From: JBDTZF01 sp040005265
GTDB taxonomy: Bacteria; Verrucomicrobiota; Verrucomicrobiia; Chthoniobacterales; UBA10450
Assembly: GCA_040005265.1 (NCBI GenBank)
Contig: JBDTZF010000059.1
Coordinates: 1-16,098 of the forward strand
Length of the DNA stretch: 16,098 nt
Reading direction: 5' to 3'
This document shows, one piece after another, positions 6,296 to 13,657 of this stretch. Each line of letters opens with the position of its first letter. The stretch's first letter is position 1. Made by a program: the position numbers and the translations under genes. Below the pieces are notes generated by a model that was not told where the DNA came from, did no database searches, and worked only from the letters and a program-made list of their open reading frames with translations.

Positions 6296-8368
6296 ATGAC
6301 CCTATTCGCCTTCAGTATTCTTGATTCCGGTGTGCCGTTGTCGATGGTGTGTGCGGTTGTTGGGCTCGTTTTTGCCTTCATTCTGATCGCCAAGGTCAAG
6401 GGGCTGTCAGCAGGCAATGAACGGATGCGGGAGATTTCAGCCGCAGTTCAAGAGGGAGCCAAGGCCTATCTGAATCGCCAGGTGGTCACGATCAGCGTCA
6501 TCGCTATCGTCATTTTCTTTTTGCTCTTCTTCTTTAAAGATCATCCGACTTCGATTGGATTTGTGATCGGCGCCTTCTGCTCGCTCTCGGCGGGGTTCAT
6601 CGGCATGCGGATCGCGGTGATCACGAATGTTCGGACGACACAAGCGGCGACTACCAGCCTGACCTCGGCGCTGCGAGTCGCGTTTAACGGTGGCGCAGTC
6701 ACCGGACTGCTGGTCGTCGGGCTCGCGCTGCTATCTGTATCCATCTTTTACTCGGTCGCGGGCAAAATGGTCGGACACGACATGGCAGTTCGCAGCCTGA
6801 TTGGGCTCGCGCTGGGCGCGAGTTTAATCAGTGTTTTTGCCCGGCTCGGGGGTGGAATTTATACCAAGGCGGCCGACGTTGGCGCCGATCTGGTAGGCAA
6901 GATCGAGAAGGGCCTCGAGGAAGATGATCCGCGCAATCCGGCCACGATCGCCGATAACGTGGGCGACAACGTGGGCGATTGCGCCGGCATGGCGGCGGAC
7001 GTGTTCGAAACCTACGCGGTCAGCTTGATCGGCGCGATTCTGGTCGGAGCTCTAACTCTCGCCGCCGAGCCGGCCGCTATCGTTTATCCATTCGTGCTTG
7101 GTGGCATTTCAGTCTTGGGCGCCATCCTTGGCGTGCTGTTTGTGAACGTTGCACCCGGCAAACCGGCGACCGTGCTGATGGGCGCGGTGGCAGTCAGCGC
7201 CGTTGTATCGGCGGTTCTGTTTTGGCCGGTGACGCAGCAGCTTTTTCCAAATGGGATCACTGTTGCCGGAGTCTTGCGCTCCCCCACCCAGCTTTATCTA
7301 GCTTCCGTCGTCGGTCTGGTTATGACGGCGATCGTTGTTGTCATCACCAACTACTACACGTCGATGCATTACCGGCCGGTCCAAAAGATCGCGCGCGCCT
7401 CTGAGACCGGTCATGCCACGAACATCATCGCCGGCCTTGCCGTTGGACAGCATGCCACGGCGTTGCCGGTCGTTTTCATAGGTCTTGCCATCCTGCTCAG
7501 CTTCCATTTTGCCGGCCTTTACGGAATCGCGATTGCAGTGATGTCGATGTTATCGATGGCGGGCATTATCATCTCCCTCGATTCGTTTGGGCCGATCACA
7601 GACAACGCCGGCGGCATCGCCGTGATGAGCAATTTGCCGAAGGAAGTGCGCAACGTGACGGATCAACTCGATGCGGTCGGCAATACGATGAAAGCGGTGA
7701 CCAAAGGCTATGCAATCGCGTCGGCAGGTCTCGCCGCTCTGGTTCTATTCGGATCCTACGTCGAAGAACTTCGCGAACATCTCAAGTTGCCCACCGACCA
7801 GTTCTTCCAATTTTCACTTCAAGATCCGAAAGTGATCATCGGCCTTTTCCTGGGAGGACTGCTACCCTTTATCTTTACCGCATTCAGCATGGACGCTGTG
7901 GGCAAGGCCGCCGGCGCCGTCGTGCGCGAGGTGCGCCGGCAAATAACGGCAAAGCCGGGCATTTTAACCGGACAAGACAAACCGGACTACGGAACGTGCG
8001 TCGACATTGTGACAAAGGCAGCGTTGCGGGAGATGATCGTTCCTGCGCTTTTACCCCTCGCTTTCGTGGTCGCGGTTGCGGCCATTAAACCGCTGGGTCC
8101 TGTGGTCCTGGGCGGATTGCTGGTGGGAACGATTGTGACCGGATTGTTTGTTGCGATTGCCATGACCTCGGGCGGCGGCGCCTGGGACAATGCCAAGAAG
8201 TTTATTGAGGAAGGAAATCTCGGAGGCAAAGGCTCCTTTGCCCATGCCGCGGCGGTGACCGGCGACACGGTGGGCGACCCGTACAAGGACACAGCTGGCC
8301 CGGCAATTAATCCGATGATCAAGGTTGTGAACATTCTCGCGATCTTGATTATTCCGATTTTCTTTTAA
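6296..8368 (+). CDS. hppA: Membrane-bound proton-translocating pyrophosphatase, K+-independent type
   Basis: This integral membrane enzyme couples pyrophosphate hydrolysis to H+ pumping across the inner membrane, recovering energy from PPi made in biosynthesis. The 690-residue product is strongly hydrophobic with many membrane segments. It carries GNERMREISAAVQEGAKAYL (40-59), the pyrophosphate/Mg site DVGADLVGK (194-202), DNVGDNVGDCAGMAAD (220-235), and the C-terminal block GDTVGDPYKDTAGP (656-669). The cation-selectivity motif reads GNTMKAVTKG: Lys466 and Thr469 occupy the positions that are Ala and Gly in K+-dependent enzymes, so I infer a K+-independent H+ pump rather than a Na+ pump. ATG 6296 gives a family-like N-terminus; an in-frame TTG at 6245 adds a non-hydrophobic extension. 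No obvious ribosome site was found. The 142 bases before it hold only short hairpins. Confidence 0.95.
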   Translation: MTLFAFSILDSGVPLSMVCAVVGLVFAFILIAKVKGLSAGNERMREISAAVQEGAKAYLNRQVVTISVIAIVIFFLLFFFKDHPTSIGFVIGAFCSLSAGFIGMRIAVITNVRTTQAATTSLTSALRVAFNGGAVTGLLVVGLALLSVSIFYSVAGKMVGHDMAVRSLIGLALGASLISVFARLGGGIYTKAADVGADLVGKIEKGLEEDDPRNPATIADNVGDNVGDCAGMAADVFETYAVSLIGAILVGALTLAAEPAAIVYPFVLGGISVLGAILGVLFVNVAPGKPATVLMGAVAVSAVVSAVLFWPVTQQLFPNGITVAGVLRSPTQLYLASVVGLVMTAIVVVITNYYTSMHYRPVQKIARASETGHATNIIAGLAVGQHATALPVVFIGLAILLSFHFAGLYGIAIAVMSMLSMAGIIISLDSFGPITDNAGGIAVMSNLPKEVRNVTDQLDAVGNTMKAVTKGYAIASAGLAALVLFGSYVEELREHLKLPTDQFFQFSLQDPKVIIGLFLGGLLPFIFTAFSMDAVGKAAGAVVREVRRQITAKPGILTGQDKPDYGTCVDIVTKAALREMIVPALLPLAFVVAVAAIKPLGPVVLGGLLVGTIVTGLFVAIAMTSGGGAWDNAKKFIEEGNLGGKGSFAHAAAVTGDTVGDPYKDTAGPAINPMIKVVNILAILIIPIFF

Positions 8369-8451
8369 GCAGGGCGCGATATCTGGCGGCTTGGCGAGCC
8401 GTCACACAAAAAAATAGCGCAAAAATCGGGCCGATCTGGTAAAAGCTCGCC

Positions 8452-8844
8452 ATGCACGAAGCGCACGATTTTCGAATTGTGGCAAACGAACACGCCGGGA
8501 GCAGACACGAGACAATAGCGAGATCTGACGTAGGCGAGACTCCCTTCAAAGTCGTAATCGATCCCAAGGTGCGCATGGAGCTCAGACGTGCATTGATCGA
8601 GCTGATCGATTACCATGACGAAACGCTCGCGGAACATTTCTCCGAAGGAAAACTGGCCCTGGACTCCTACAAGGAATATATCGAGCTGTTCGCGCGCAGC
8701 CTGAAAGAGACGATGGATAGCCGCGAGGGCATTTCATATCTGCTACGCTCGGTGGGCTTCGACGTGCCCGCTGAAGAAATCAATCTACAGCCGCAACTGC
8801 GCTGGAAAAAAGGCCCCGCACCATTCGGTTCGAGCCTGCTGTAG
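8452..8844 (+). CDS. Hypothetical protein, small helical, function unknown
   Basis: I do not recognise this 130-residue protein. Residues 1-30 are polar and probably flexible. Residues 36-92 look like two amphipathic helices (MELRRALIELIDYHDETLAE and SYKEYIELFARSLKETMD), and the C-terminal tail ends KKGPAPFGSSLL. There is no signal peptide, membrane segment, cysteine cluster or obvious catalytic motif. Codon use resembles the neighbours, and the reading frame is open on the same strand as the flanking genes, both of which favour a real gene. The start is uncertain: ATG 8452 lacks a clear ribosome site and ATG 8575 is a shorter alternative. It sits 83 bases after hppA and 80 bases before the MBL-fold hydrolase gene. 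Confidence 0.6.
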   Translation: MHEAHDFRIVANEHAGSRHETIARSDVGETPFKVVIDPKVRMELRRALIELIDYHDETLAEHFSEGKLALDSYKEYIELFARSLKETMDSREGISYLLRSVGFDVPAEEINLQPQLRWKKGPAPFGSSLL

Positions 8845-8924
8845 GGCATGGATGATCCGGCGCAGCATTTGCTTGGGAAAACGCTTGTTTCACGATAGTT
8901 GCGTGTCAAAATCGTCCCTCGCAC

Positions 8925-9848
8925 ATGCCACACCCTTCAGTTAGCCGACTAAAATTTTGGGGCGTACGCGGCTCCATTCCTGTTCCTGGCGTGAGCACGC
9001 TTCGCTGGGGCGGCAACACCACCTGCGCAGAACTCCGCGCCGATGGCGAAGTGATTGTACTTGATGCCGGTAGTGGAATTCGCGGACTCGGCGTGGCACT
9101 GGAAAAGGAATTCAGCGCGGAAAAGATCAAACTTAGCCTGCTCATTACACACCTGCATTGGGATCATATCCAGGGGTTTCCCTTTTTCCTTCCGGCGTAT
9201 AACGACAAAAATGAAATTCACATTTTTGGCTACGACAGCTCGAAAGCAGGCCTGCGCGAAATTTTGCAAGGGCAAATGGCGGCACCGTTTTTTCCGGTAG
9301 CATTGTACGACCTGCCAGGGAAGATCGAAATCAATAAGCTGAAGAAGATGGACTTCTACATCGGCAAGGTGCGCGTCCGTGCACACTTTATGAACCACCC
9401 GGGACTTTGCGTGGGATATCGTTTGGAGACCAGTACAGGGTCGATCGCTTTTCTGCCGGACAACGAGCCGTACGAAGCACTCAAAATGCACTCATCGAGG
9501 TCAGACCTGTTGAGCCCAGAGCAGGTGCAAAAAAGAGCGGATGTAGAGCGGGCCGAATTAGTGGAATTTCTTCGAGACTGCGACGTTTTGATTCTGGACG
9601 CGCAGTACACCGACGAGGAATATCATTCCCACATCGGGTGGGGGCACGGATCACTAAGTGCCTGCGTTTCACTCGCTACCGATGCAGGGGTCAAGAAGCT
9701 CGTGCTTTTTCATCACGATCCCAACCATGATGACGACATGCTCGACAACATGCTCAAGCAGGCGCAAGCGCTGGCTGCACAGCGAGGGAAAGGCTTGGAA
9801 GTTGTCGGGGCGCACGAAGGCGGGGAACTTGAAATAAATCGGGGATAA
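8925..9848 (+). CDS. MBL-fold metallo-hydrolase (PhnP/COG1235-like)
   Basis: This is a metallo-beta-lactamase-fold phosphodiesterase-like hydrolase; the true substrate is unknown. The N-terminal FWGVRGSIPVPG (11-22) and RWGGNTTC (27-34) are typical of the family that includes phosphoribosyl 1,2-cyclic phosphate phosphodiesterase. Metal ligands are visible: THLHWDH (His76, His78, Asp80, His81), HFMNHPG (His158), the bridging Asp225 in LILDAQYTDEEY, and His263/His264 in LFHHDPNHDD. GWGHGS at 238-243 is the usual active-site loop. At 307 residues it is a single intact domain with no signal peptide, so probably cytoplasmic. A possible link to nucleotide or cyclic-phosphate metabolism is inference only. 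It ends 77 bases before the tRNA. Confidence 0.87.
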   Translation: MPHPSVSRLKFWGVRGSIPVPGVSTLRWGGNTTCAELRADGEVIVLDAGSGIRGLGVALEKEFSAEKIKLSLLITHLHWDHIQGFPFFLPAYNDKNEIHIFGYDSSKAGLREILQGQMAAPFFPVALYDLPGKIEINKLKKMDFYIGKVRVRAHFMNHPGLCVGYRLETSTGSIAFLPDNEPYEALKMHSSRSDLLSPEQVQKRADVERAELVEFLRDCDVLILDAQYTDEEYHSHIGWGHGSLSACVSLATDAGVKKLVLFHHDPNHDDDMLDNMLKQAQALAAQRGKGLEVVGAHEGGELEINRG

Positions 9849-9883
9849 TCCCTCGAAGCACTCCGCCCTGGGCTTCTCCGGAG

Positions 9884-9912
9884 TTGCGAAAGAGTCCAAC
9901 TTCGCGCATTAC
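9884..9912 (+). promoter_or_regulatory. Weak candidate promoter for tRNA-Gln
   Basis: TTGCGA (9884-9889) and CATTAC (9907-9912) are separated by 17 bases, and the tRNA begins 13 bases after the second box. Both boxes are poor matches to the sigma-70 consensus (4/6 and 3/6), so position and spacing are the main support. Confidence 0.25.
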
Positions 9913-9925
9913 TTTGTCCGGATTT

Positions 9926-9999
9926 TGCCTCGTGGTGTAATGGTAGCACAAAAGATTCTGGATCTTTTTGTCTAGGTTCGAATCCTAGCGAGGCAGCCA
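9926..9999 (+). tRNA. tRNA-Gln, anticodon CUG
   Basis: This is a complete 74-base cloverleaf with encoded CCA. The acceptor stem TGCCTCG/CGAGGCA pairs 7 of 7 (9926-9932 with 9989-9995), with discriminator G9996 and CCA 9997-9999. The D arm has GTG/CAC around TAATGGTAG. The anticodon stem AAAGA/TCTTT encloses loop TTCTGGA, with anticodon CTG at 9958-9960, reading CAG (Gln). The T arm is CTAGG-TTCGAAT-CCTAG. The first acceptor pair is U-A, typical of glutamine tRNAs. The gene converges with tadA, whose stop is 17 bases away, and no clear terminator is seen between them. Confidence 0.96.
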
Positions 10000-10015
10000 C
10001 CGGCAGTTTTCGATT

Positions 10016-10501
10016 TCAGATTTTAGTTTTTCGTTTTCGCTGGAGACGAAAGAAATCCTGTAGAATTGAGGCACACTCGTTTTGCAGAATACCCGACGTA
10101 ATATCGCAGCTATGATTCAGGGCGGGATGCTGAAGTAAGTTCGTGATCCCGCCCGCACCGCCGCTCCTGGGGTCGGCGCATCCAAAAATGACCCGCCGCA
10201 TGCGCACATGCACGAGCGCGCCGGCGCACATTACACACGGTTCCTTCGTGACGTAGAGGTCGCAGTCGACCAGACGCCAGTCTCCCACAGCGGCTTCGGC
10301 TTGCGTAAGCGCCAGCATCTCGGCATGCGCGGTGGCATCCTTCAACATTTCAACCTGATTGTAGGCCCGCCCGATGATCTTGCCGTGCCGAACAACGACC
10401 GCACCAATGGGGACCTCATCCGCTTCGCGAGCTTTCGCCGCCAGACGCAAAGCCTCGCGCATGAAAAACTCGTCAAAATTCGTATCGATGCTAATGGTCA
10501 T
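10016..10501 (-). CDS. tadA: tRNA-specific adenosine deaminase TadA
   Basis: TadA deaminates A34 to inosine in the tRNA-Arg(ACG) anticodon, allowing decoding of CGU, CGC and CGA. The 161-residue product has the zinc deaminase signature. ATAHAEMLAL supplies the His ligand and catalytic Glu, and EPCVMCAGAL supplies the two Cys ligands. VPIGAVVVRHGKIIGRAYN and the RVIFGCADPRSGGAGG segment match TadA rather than cytidine or guanine deaminases. ATG at 10501 (complement) gives a short N-terminal extension; an internal Met14 (MREALRLAAKAREADEVPIG) is where many homologues begin, so the start is moderately uncertain. The extreme C-terminus is Arg/Lys-rich and encoded by AT-rich DNA. The gene is divergent from the SYLF gene, 41 bases away. 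Confidence 0.94.
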   Translation of the reverse strand: MTISIDTNFDEFFMREALRLAAKAREADEVPIGAVVVRHGKIIGRAYNQVEMLKDATAHAEMLALTQAEAAVGDWRLVDCDLYVTKEPCVMCAGALVHVRMRRVIFGCADPRSGGAGGITNLLQHPALNHSCDITSGILQNECASILQDFFRLQRKRKTKI

Positions 10502-10531
10502 ACATCCAGTGAACCTACTCTTAACGAACTA

Positions 10532-10561
10532 AGTATAACTCAATGAAACATTTATTCGTAA
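10532..10561 (-). promoter_or_regulatory. Candidate sigma-70 promoter for tadA
   Basis: On the minus strand, TATACT (10532-10537, 5/6 to the -10 consensus) lies 18 bases from TTACGA (10556-10561, weak -35). The predicted transcript would start about 25 bases before the tadA ATG. The -35 box would lie inside the first codons of the divergent SYLF gene. Confidence 0.35.
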
Positions 10562-11187
10562 GTCTGGCCATATTATCTCTGCCGTTGTCGAGCGTTCGCG
10601 CCTCCGAGCAAGACACTGTCGATCGATGCGCCATCATCGTCAGGGAATTTCGTCATATGCCGGAAAAGGGTATTCCAAGAGATGTTCTTCGCCACGCGAA
10701 AGGACTGGCGATTATCAGCGTCTTGAAGGCGGGATTTATCTTCAGCGGCAAAGCCGGAAACGGCCTGGTGGTTGCCCGAACGGAGCGGGACTGGTCCGGC
10801 CCCTCATTCATCGCGACCGGAGGCGCAGGCTGGGGCGCGCAAATCGGCGCGCAGGTAACGGATTATGTCTTCGTCTTAAATAATGATGCCGCGGTCCGCG
10901 CGTTCTCACGTGGAGGCAATGTAACGCTCGGCGCCGACGCGAGCATAGCTGCCGGTCCGGTAGGACGAACCGCCGAAGCTGGCATAACCCGCGCGGCGGC
11001 CATCTATGCCTACAGCCGAAGCAAAGGCTTGTTTGCCGGGATTTCCCTGGAAGGAGCCGTCATCGCAACCCAAAGCGCGGCCAACGCACGCTATTATGGA
11101 CAGCAGGTAAAGGCGCGCCAGATTTTGCAGGGCGACGTACCACCGCCGACCAGTGCCGGGACCTTGCGCGCTTCCCTGGCTCGGTAG
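10543..11187 (+). CDS. Secreted SYLF (Ysc84-like) lipid-binding domain protein
   Basis: The product is an exported SYLF-domain protein. SYLF domains bind phosphoinositides in eukaryotes, but the bacterial role is unclear. The 214-residue product begins with a signal peptide (KHLFVSLAILSLPLSSVRA, cleavage likely after Ala20). The domain then runs to about residue 195. It shows AKGLAIISVLKAGFIFSGKA, GPSFIATGGAGWGAQIGAQV, TDYVFVLNN, GGNVTLGADASIAAGPVGR and AYSRSKGLFAGISLEG, which closely follow the family pattern. No lipobox cysteine is present after the signal peptide, so a soluble periplasmic or secreted protein is likely. ATG 10543 has no strong ribosome site. A second small secreted protein gene begins 51 bases downstream in the same direction. 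Confidence 0.88.
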   Translation: MKHLFVSLAILSLPLSSVRASEQDTVDRCAIIVREFRHMPEKGIPRDVLRHAKGLAIISVLKAGFIFSGKAGNGLVVARTERDWSGPSFIATGGAGWGAQIGAQVTDYVFVLNNDAAVRAFSRGGNVTLGADASIAAGPVGRTAEAGITRAAAIYAYSRSKGLFAGISLEGAVIATQSAANARYYGQQVKARQILQGDVPPPTSAGTLRASLAR

Positions 11188-11238
11188 GATCGACAATTTT
11201 CTTTACAAGCAGGCCGCGATTTTTGCAGCCTGTCTGGC

Positions 11239-11751
11239 GTGCGTCTTCTGGCGGGATTCTCCATTCTTTTGCTCTCGATGGCGACGTCTCGCGCTCAAGA
11301 TCAGGAAGGAAAATTGATTGATCGGCTTCTCCGGCCGAACACGGAGCTAAAGAACAACGCCCAGGACAAGAAGTTCCTCGCCGATCGCACATCGATCCAT
11401 AAGCAGGCGAATGTTCGAACGTTTTACGCGGAGAAGAAGTCCAGATCGAAAGAGTTCGCCGGAGCCCGCGATTTTTCGCCGTGGGAGTTCAACGCCCGCT
11501 CTTTTCACGGAGGCAAGCGCGCGGCGAACTCTTCGTCACGAACCGAGATCGTTAATTCGGATCGGAATTATTCCGGGAGGAAGTTGAACGACCTGCGTTC
11601 CGCGCACCTTGCCAACAGAATCGCTTCCAACCGAAAATTCTCCGGGGAGCGCCCATTCCTGGGCAAAGGGAAAAGCCAAAAGGCACTTAGTCAGCACGAC
11701 ACGCCTTTGTCCATCGACGAAGTGCGCGAGTTGCTGAACAAAAATAAGTAG
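11239..11751 (+). CDS. Small basic secreted protein, function unknown
   Basis: This 170-residue protein is not one I recognise. Residues 1-19 form a good signal peptide (MRLLAGFSILLLSMATSRA, then Q). The mature part is rich in Lys, Arg, Ser and Asn with few hydrophobic residues, no cysteine and no catalytic motif. It looks disordered, with a short amphipathic C-terminal segment (SIDEVRELLNKNK). The GTG start at 11239 is chosen because the signal peptide begins there; its ribosome site is poor. It lies between the SYLF gene and tyrS on the same strand, 36 bases before tyrS. A structural or cell-envelope role is only a guess. The signal peptide argues that the frame is real. Confidence 0.65.
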   Translation: MRLLAGFSILLLSMATSRAQDQEGKLIDRLLRPNTELKNNAQDKKFLADRTSIHKQANVRTFYAEKKSRSKEFAGARDFSPWEFNARSFHGGKRAANSSSRTEIVNSDRNYSGRKLNDLRSAHLANRIASNRKFSGERPFLGKGKSQKALSQHDTPLSIDEVRELLNKNK

Positions 11752-11787
11752 CGCGCCACCGTCGGGTGCACTATTCGGTGAAGCATC

Positions 11788-12954
11788 ATGCGACCTGATG
11801 AAGCTTTCGCAGCTCTAAAGCGAGACGCTGCACAAATCATTAGCGAAGCAGAACTGCGCGAAAAATTGGCGCTGGGCCGACCATTGCGGGTCAAACTTGG
11901 TGTCGATCCGACGAGTCCGGATCTTCATCTTGGACATGCGATTGTTCTGCGAAAGCTCCGCCAGTTTCAGGATCTCGGTCACCAAGCCGTTTTGATCATC
12001 GGCGATTTCACCGCGATGATCGGCGATCCAAGCGGACGCTCCGCTACGCGCCCGCATCTGACCCGCGACGACGTCATGGCAAATGCCAAAACTTACCGGG
12101 AACAGGCATTCAAGATCCTTGATCCGGCTCGCACAGAGACTGTCTTCAACGGGGATTGGTTCCGGAAGATGAACTACGAGGAAGTAATTCGGCTGAACAG
12201 CCGGGTGACTCTCCAACAAATGCTTCAGCGAGAAGACTTCCGAGCCAGACTTGACCACCAACAGGCAATTCACGCGCACGAAATTCAATACCCCATCATG
12301 CAAGGCTGGGACTCAGTCATGGTGAAGGCGGACGTCGAACTTGGCGGCACAGACCAGCTCTTTAACATTCTGGTAGGGCGCGATTTTCAGAAGGAAGAGG
12401 GCATGCCCCAGCAAGTCGTATTCGTGTTGCCGATCCTGGAGGGCCTGGACGGCACGAAGAAGATGAGCAAGAGCCTGGGCAATTTCGTAGGAGTCAGCGA
12501 ACCCGCGACGGAGATGTTTGGAAAGCTGATGAGCATTTCCGACGAATTGATGGCGCGTTATTATCCGCTGCTGCTGAACCGGGAAATATCGAGGGAGGCG
12601 CATCCGTTGGACGCGAAGAAGCAGCTCGCCTTCGAAATAGTGGAAGCGTATCACCCACCGGCAATTGCCAGGCAAACCCTGAATGATTGGAACACGCGCT
12701 TTGGTGAAAAGCGGCTCGCCGACGCCGAACTTCCAACCTTCAATGCTCGCGATGACGCGCTCGTAAAGATTGTAATAGCAGTTTTTGCGGAAACGTTCGC
12801 CATTACGAAATCCCGAACGGAAGCGAGCCGGTTAATCAAACAAGGAAGTGTACAGCTGGATGGAGAAAAGATTGTCGATCCCGCGGCGACAGTTTCGTTA
12901 AAGTCGGGGCAAGTCCTGCGGCTGGATAAAACGCACGCCACTCGAATCAAATAA
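11788..12954 (+). CDS. tyrS: Tyrosyl-tRNA synthetase
   Basis: This class I synthetase charges tRNA-Tyr with tyrosine in the cytoplasm. The 388-residue protein has the HIGH motif as HLGH at 47-50 (PTSPDLHLGHAI) and KMSKS at 225-229. The tyrosine-binding and tRNA-handling segments YPIMQGWDSV (168-177) and GGTDQLFN (186-193) are also present. A C-terminal S4 RNA-binding domain covers roughly 325-388 (ITKSRTEASRLIKQGSVQLDG). The HLGH and KMSKS forms and the length place it with the second bacterial TyrRS subgroup (TyrZ-like) rather than the E. coli type; this is from family knowledge. ATG 11788 has GGTGAA 5 bases upstream. A strong hairpin lies 12 bases after the stop. I see no T-box leader in the short upstream gap. 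Confidence 0.95.
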   Translation: MRPDEAFAALKRDAAQIISEAELREKLALGRPLRVKLGVDPTSPDLHLGHAIVLRKLRQFQDLGHQAVLIIGDFTAMIGDPSGRSATRPHLTRDDVMANAKTYREQAFKILDPARTETVFNGDWFRKMNYEEVIRLNSRVTLQQMLQREDFRARLDHQQAIHAHEIQYPIMQGWDSVMVKADVELGGTDQLFNILVGRDFQKEEGMPQQVVFVLPILEGLDGTKKMSKSLGNFVGVSEPATEMFGKLMSISDELMARYYPLLLNREISREAHPLDAKKQLAFEIVEAYHPPAIARQTLNDWNTRFGEKRLADAELPTFNARDDALVKIVIAVFAETFAITKSRTEASRLIKQGSVQLDGEKIVDPAATVSLKSGQVLRLDKTHATRIK

Positions 12955-12966
12955 TCCGTACAAACA

Positions 12967-12992
12967 AAGAGCACGCCGAACGGCGTGCTCTT
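12967..12992. terminator. Hairpin after tyrS, possible bidirectional terminator
   Basis: AAGAGCACGCC (12967-12977) and GGCGTGCTCTT (12982-12992) form a perfect 11-base-pair stem with a GAAC loop, 12 bases past the tyrS stop. On the plus strand no clear T-run follows. On the minus strand the stem is followed by a T-rich run (TTTGTTTGT), so it may serve the convergent SRPBCC-like gene better than tyrS. Confidence 0.7.
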
Positions 12993-13011
12993 CGTAGATG
13001 TATTTGCTCTC

Positions 13012-13491
13012 CTAGGCCGCAGCTGCGGTTTCCCACATCGGCATGAGTAATTCATGTTCGCGATGATGCGCGGCAGACCGCTCAAAGTGGCTGCGGATGC
13101 TGCGAAGCTCGGCCGTTACGAACGCGTCCACAAAATGCAGACGCCGGTCAAGCCAAGCGAAGACTTTGTTTTGAATTTCATAATGTAGAGCCAGCGTAAT
13201 CTCCGTGCAGCCCGGAAGGATCTCGGTGAAATCCACCAATCCGACCAGCTCAATGTTTCCACCCACTGATTCAAAGGCGAATTGGTCCGGAGACTCGCCA
13301 TCGACCGCCAGGAGGACGGTATGGGTCTTAAAACCAAGTGGACCCCGAAAACTGAAATCCACAGTCTTAGACGATGTGACAGTCGCCTTCGTCACCATTA
13401 GGAACTGACGACGGTATGACTGAATGCTGGCCAAGCTCCGCTGGCAATCCGCCAGGGACTTATTCATGTGCAGGGTTTTTTGTAGAAGCAT
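13012..13491 (-). CDS. SRPBCC (START/Bet v1-like) family protein
   Basis: The 159-residue product resembles small SRPBCC ligand-binding-fold proteins; the ligand is unknown. Supporting segments are a long beta-rich middle (VTSSKTVDFSFRG, HTVLLAVDGESPDQFAFESV), the turn-strand pattern GNIELVGLVDFTEILPGCTEITLALHYE, and a C-terminal amphipathic helix (AFVTAELRSIRSHFERSAAH) that could close the pocket. There is no signal peptide or membrane segment. ATG at 13491 (complement) gives eight extra residues before Met9; neither start has a good ribosome site. It is convergent with tyrS and shares the terminator hairpin. It lies downstream of purQ across a 262-base AT-rich gap, so probably has its own promoter. 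The family call is from pattern only and is moderate. Confidence 0.65.
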   Translation of the reverse strand: MLLQKTLHMNKSLADCQRSLASIQSYRRQFLMVTKATVTSSKTVDFSFRGPLGFKTHTVLLAVDGESPDQFAFESVGGNIELVGLVDFTEILPGCTEITLALHYEIQNKVFAWLDRRLHFVDAFVTAELRSIRSHFERSAAHHREHELLMPMWETAAAA

Positions 13492-13562
13492 AATTGTGTA
13501 GGTTTTTGACTCGCACTACTTAGCAACGGAGGTGCCAAGCGGTTTTCCTAGGCAAAAGACTC

Positions 13563-13583
13563 AAAAAAACACGTTTTCGTGTC
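13563..13583 (-). terminator. Candidate intrinsic terminator downstream of purQ
   Basis: On the minus strand the sequence reads ACACG-AAAA-CGTGT followed by a run of seven T (plus-strand A run at 13563-13569). The stem is short (5 pairs plus a possible G-T), but the T-run is good. It lies about 170 bases past the purQ stop and about 70 bases before the SRPBCC-like start. It could end purQ transcripts or attenuate the next gene. Confidence 0.5.
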
Positions 13584-13592
13584 AATTTTTAT

Positions 13593-13657
13593 TACACTTG
13601 TGTAGTGTATCCACACACGATCGGTGAGTTATCAAATCTCCAATTAGTCGCTAATTG
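13593..13657. other. Short palindromes in the AT-rich gap between purQ and the SRPBCC-like gene
   Basis: The 262-base gap (13492-13753) has no credible gene. Besides the terminator, it holds TACAC-TT-GTGTA (13593-13604), an adjacent GTGT-ATCC-ACAC, and a perfect 7-base inverted repeat CAATTAG-TCG-CTAATTG (13641-13657). A further 6-base stem ATCGTT-CGCAA-AACGAT lies at 13700-13716. The first two have the size of operator half-site pairs and lie upstream of the minus-strand SRPBCC-like gene, so regulator binding is possible. I cannot name a regulator, and no convincing -10/-35 pair was found. Confidence 0.3.

Noticed and set aside
6979..7404. 141-codon frame within hppA
   Set aside because: It is an out-of-frame shadow of the highly conserved pyrophosphatase coding region.
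8386..8410. CGGCT-TGGCG-AGCCG hairpin after hppA as a terminator
   Set aside because: The stem is only 5 pairs and is followed by an A-run rather than a T-run on the plus strand.
10534..10539. TATAAC as a -10 box for the SYLF gene
   Set aside because: It is only 3 bases from the ATG, leaving no room for a leader or ribosome site, and no -35 is spaced correctly; the overlapping minus-strand TATACT fits tadA better.
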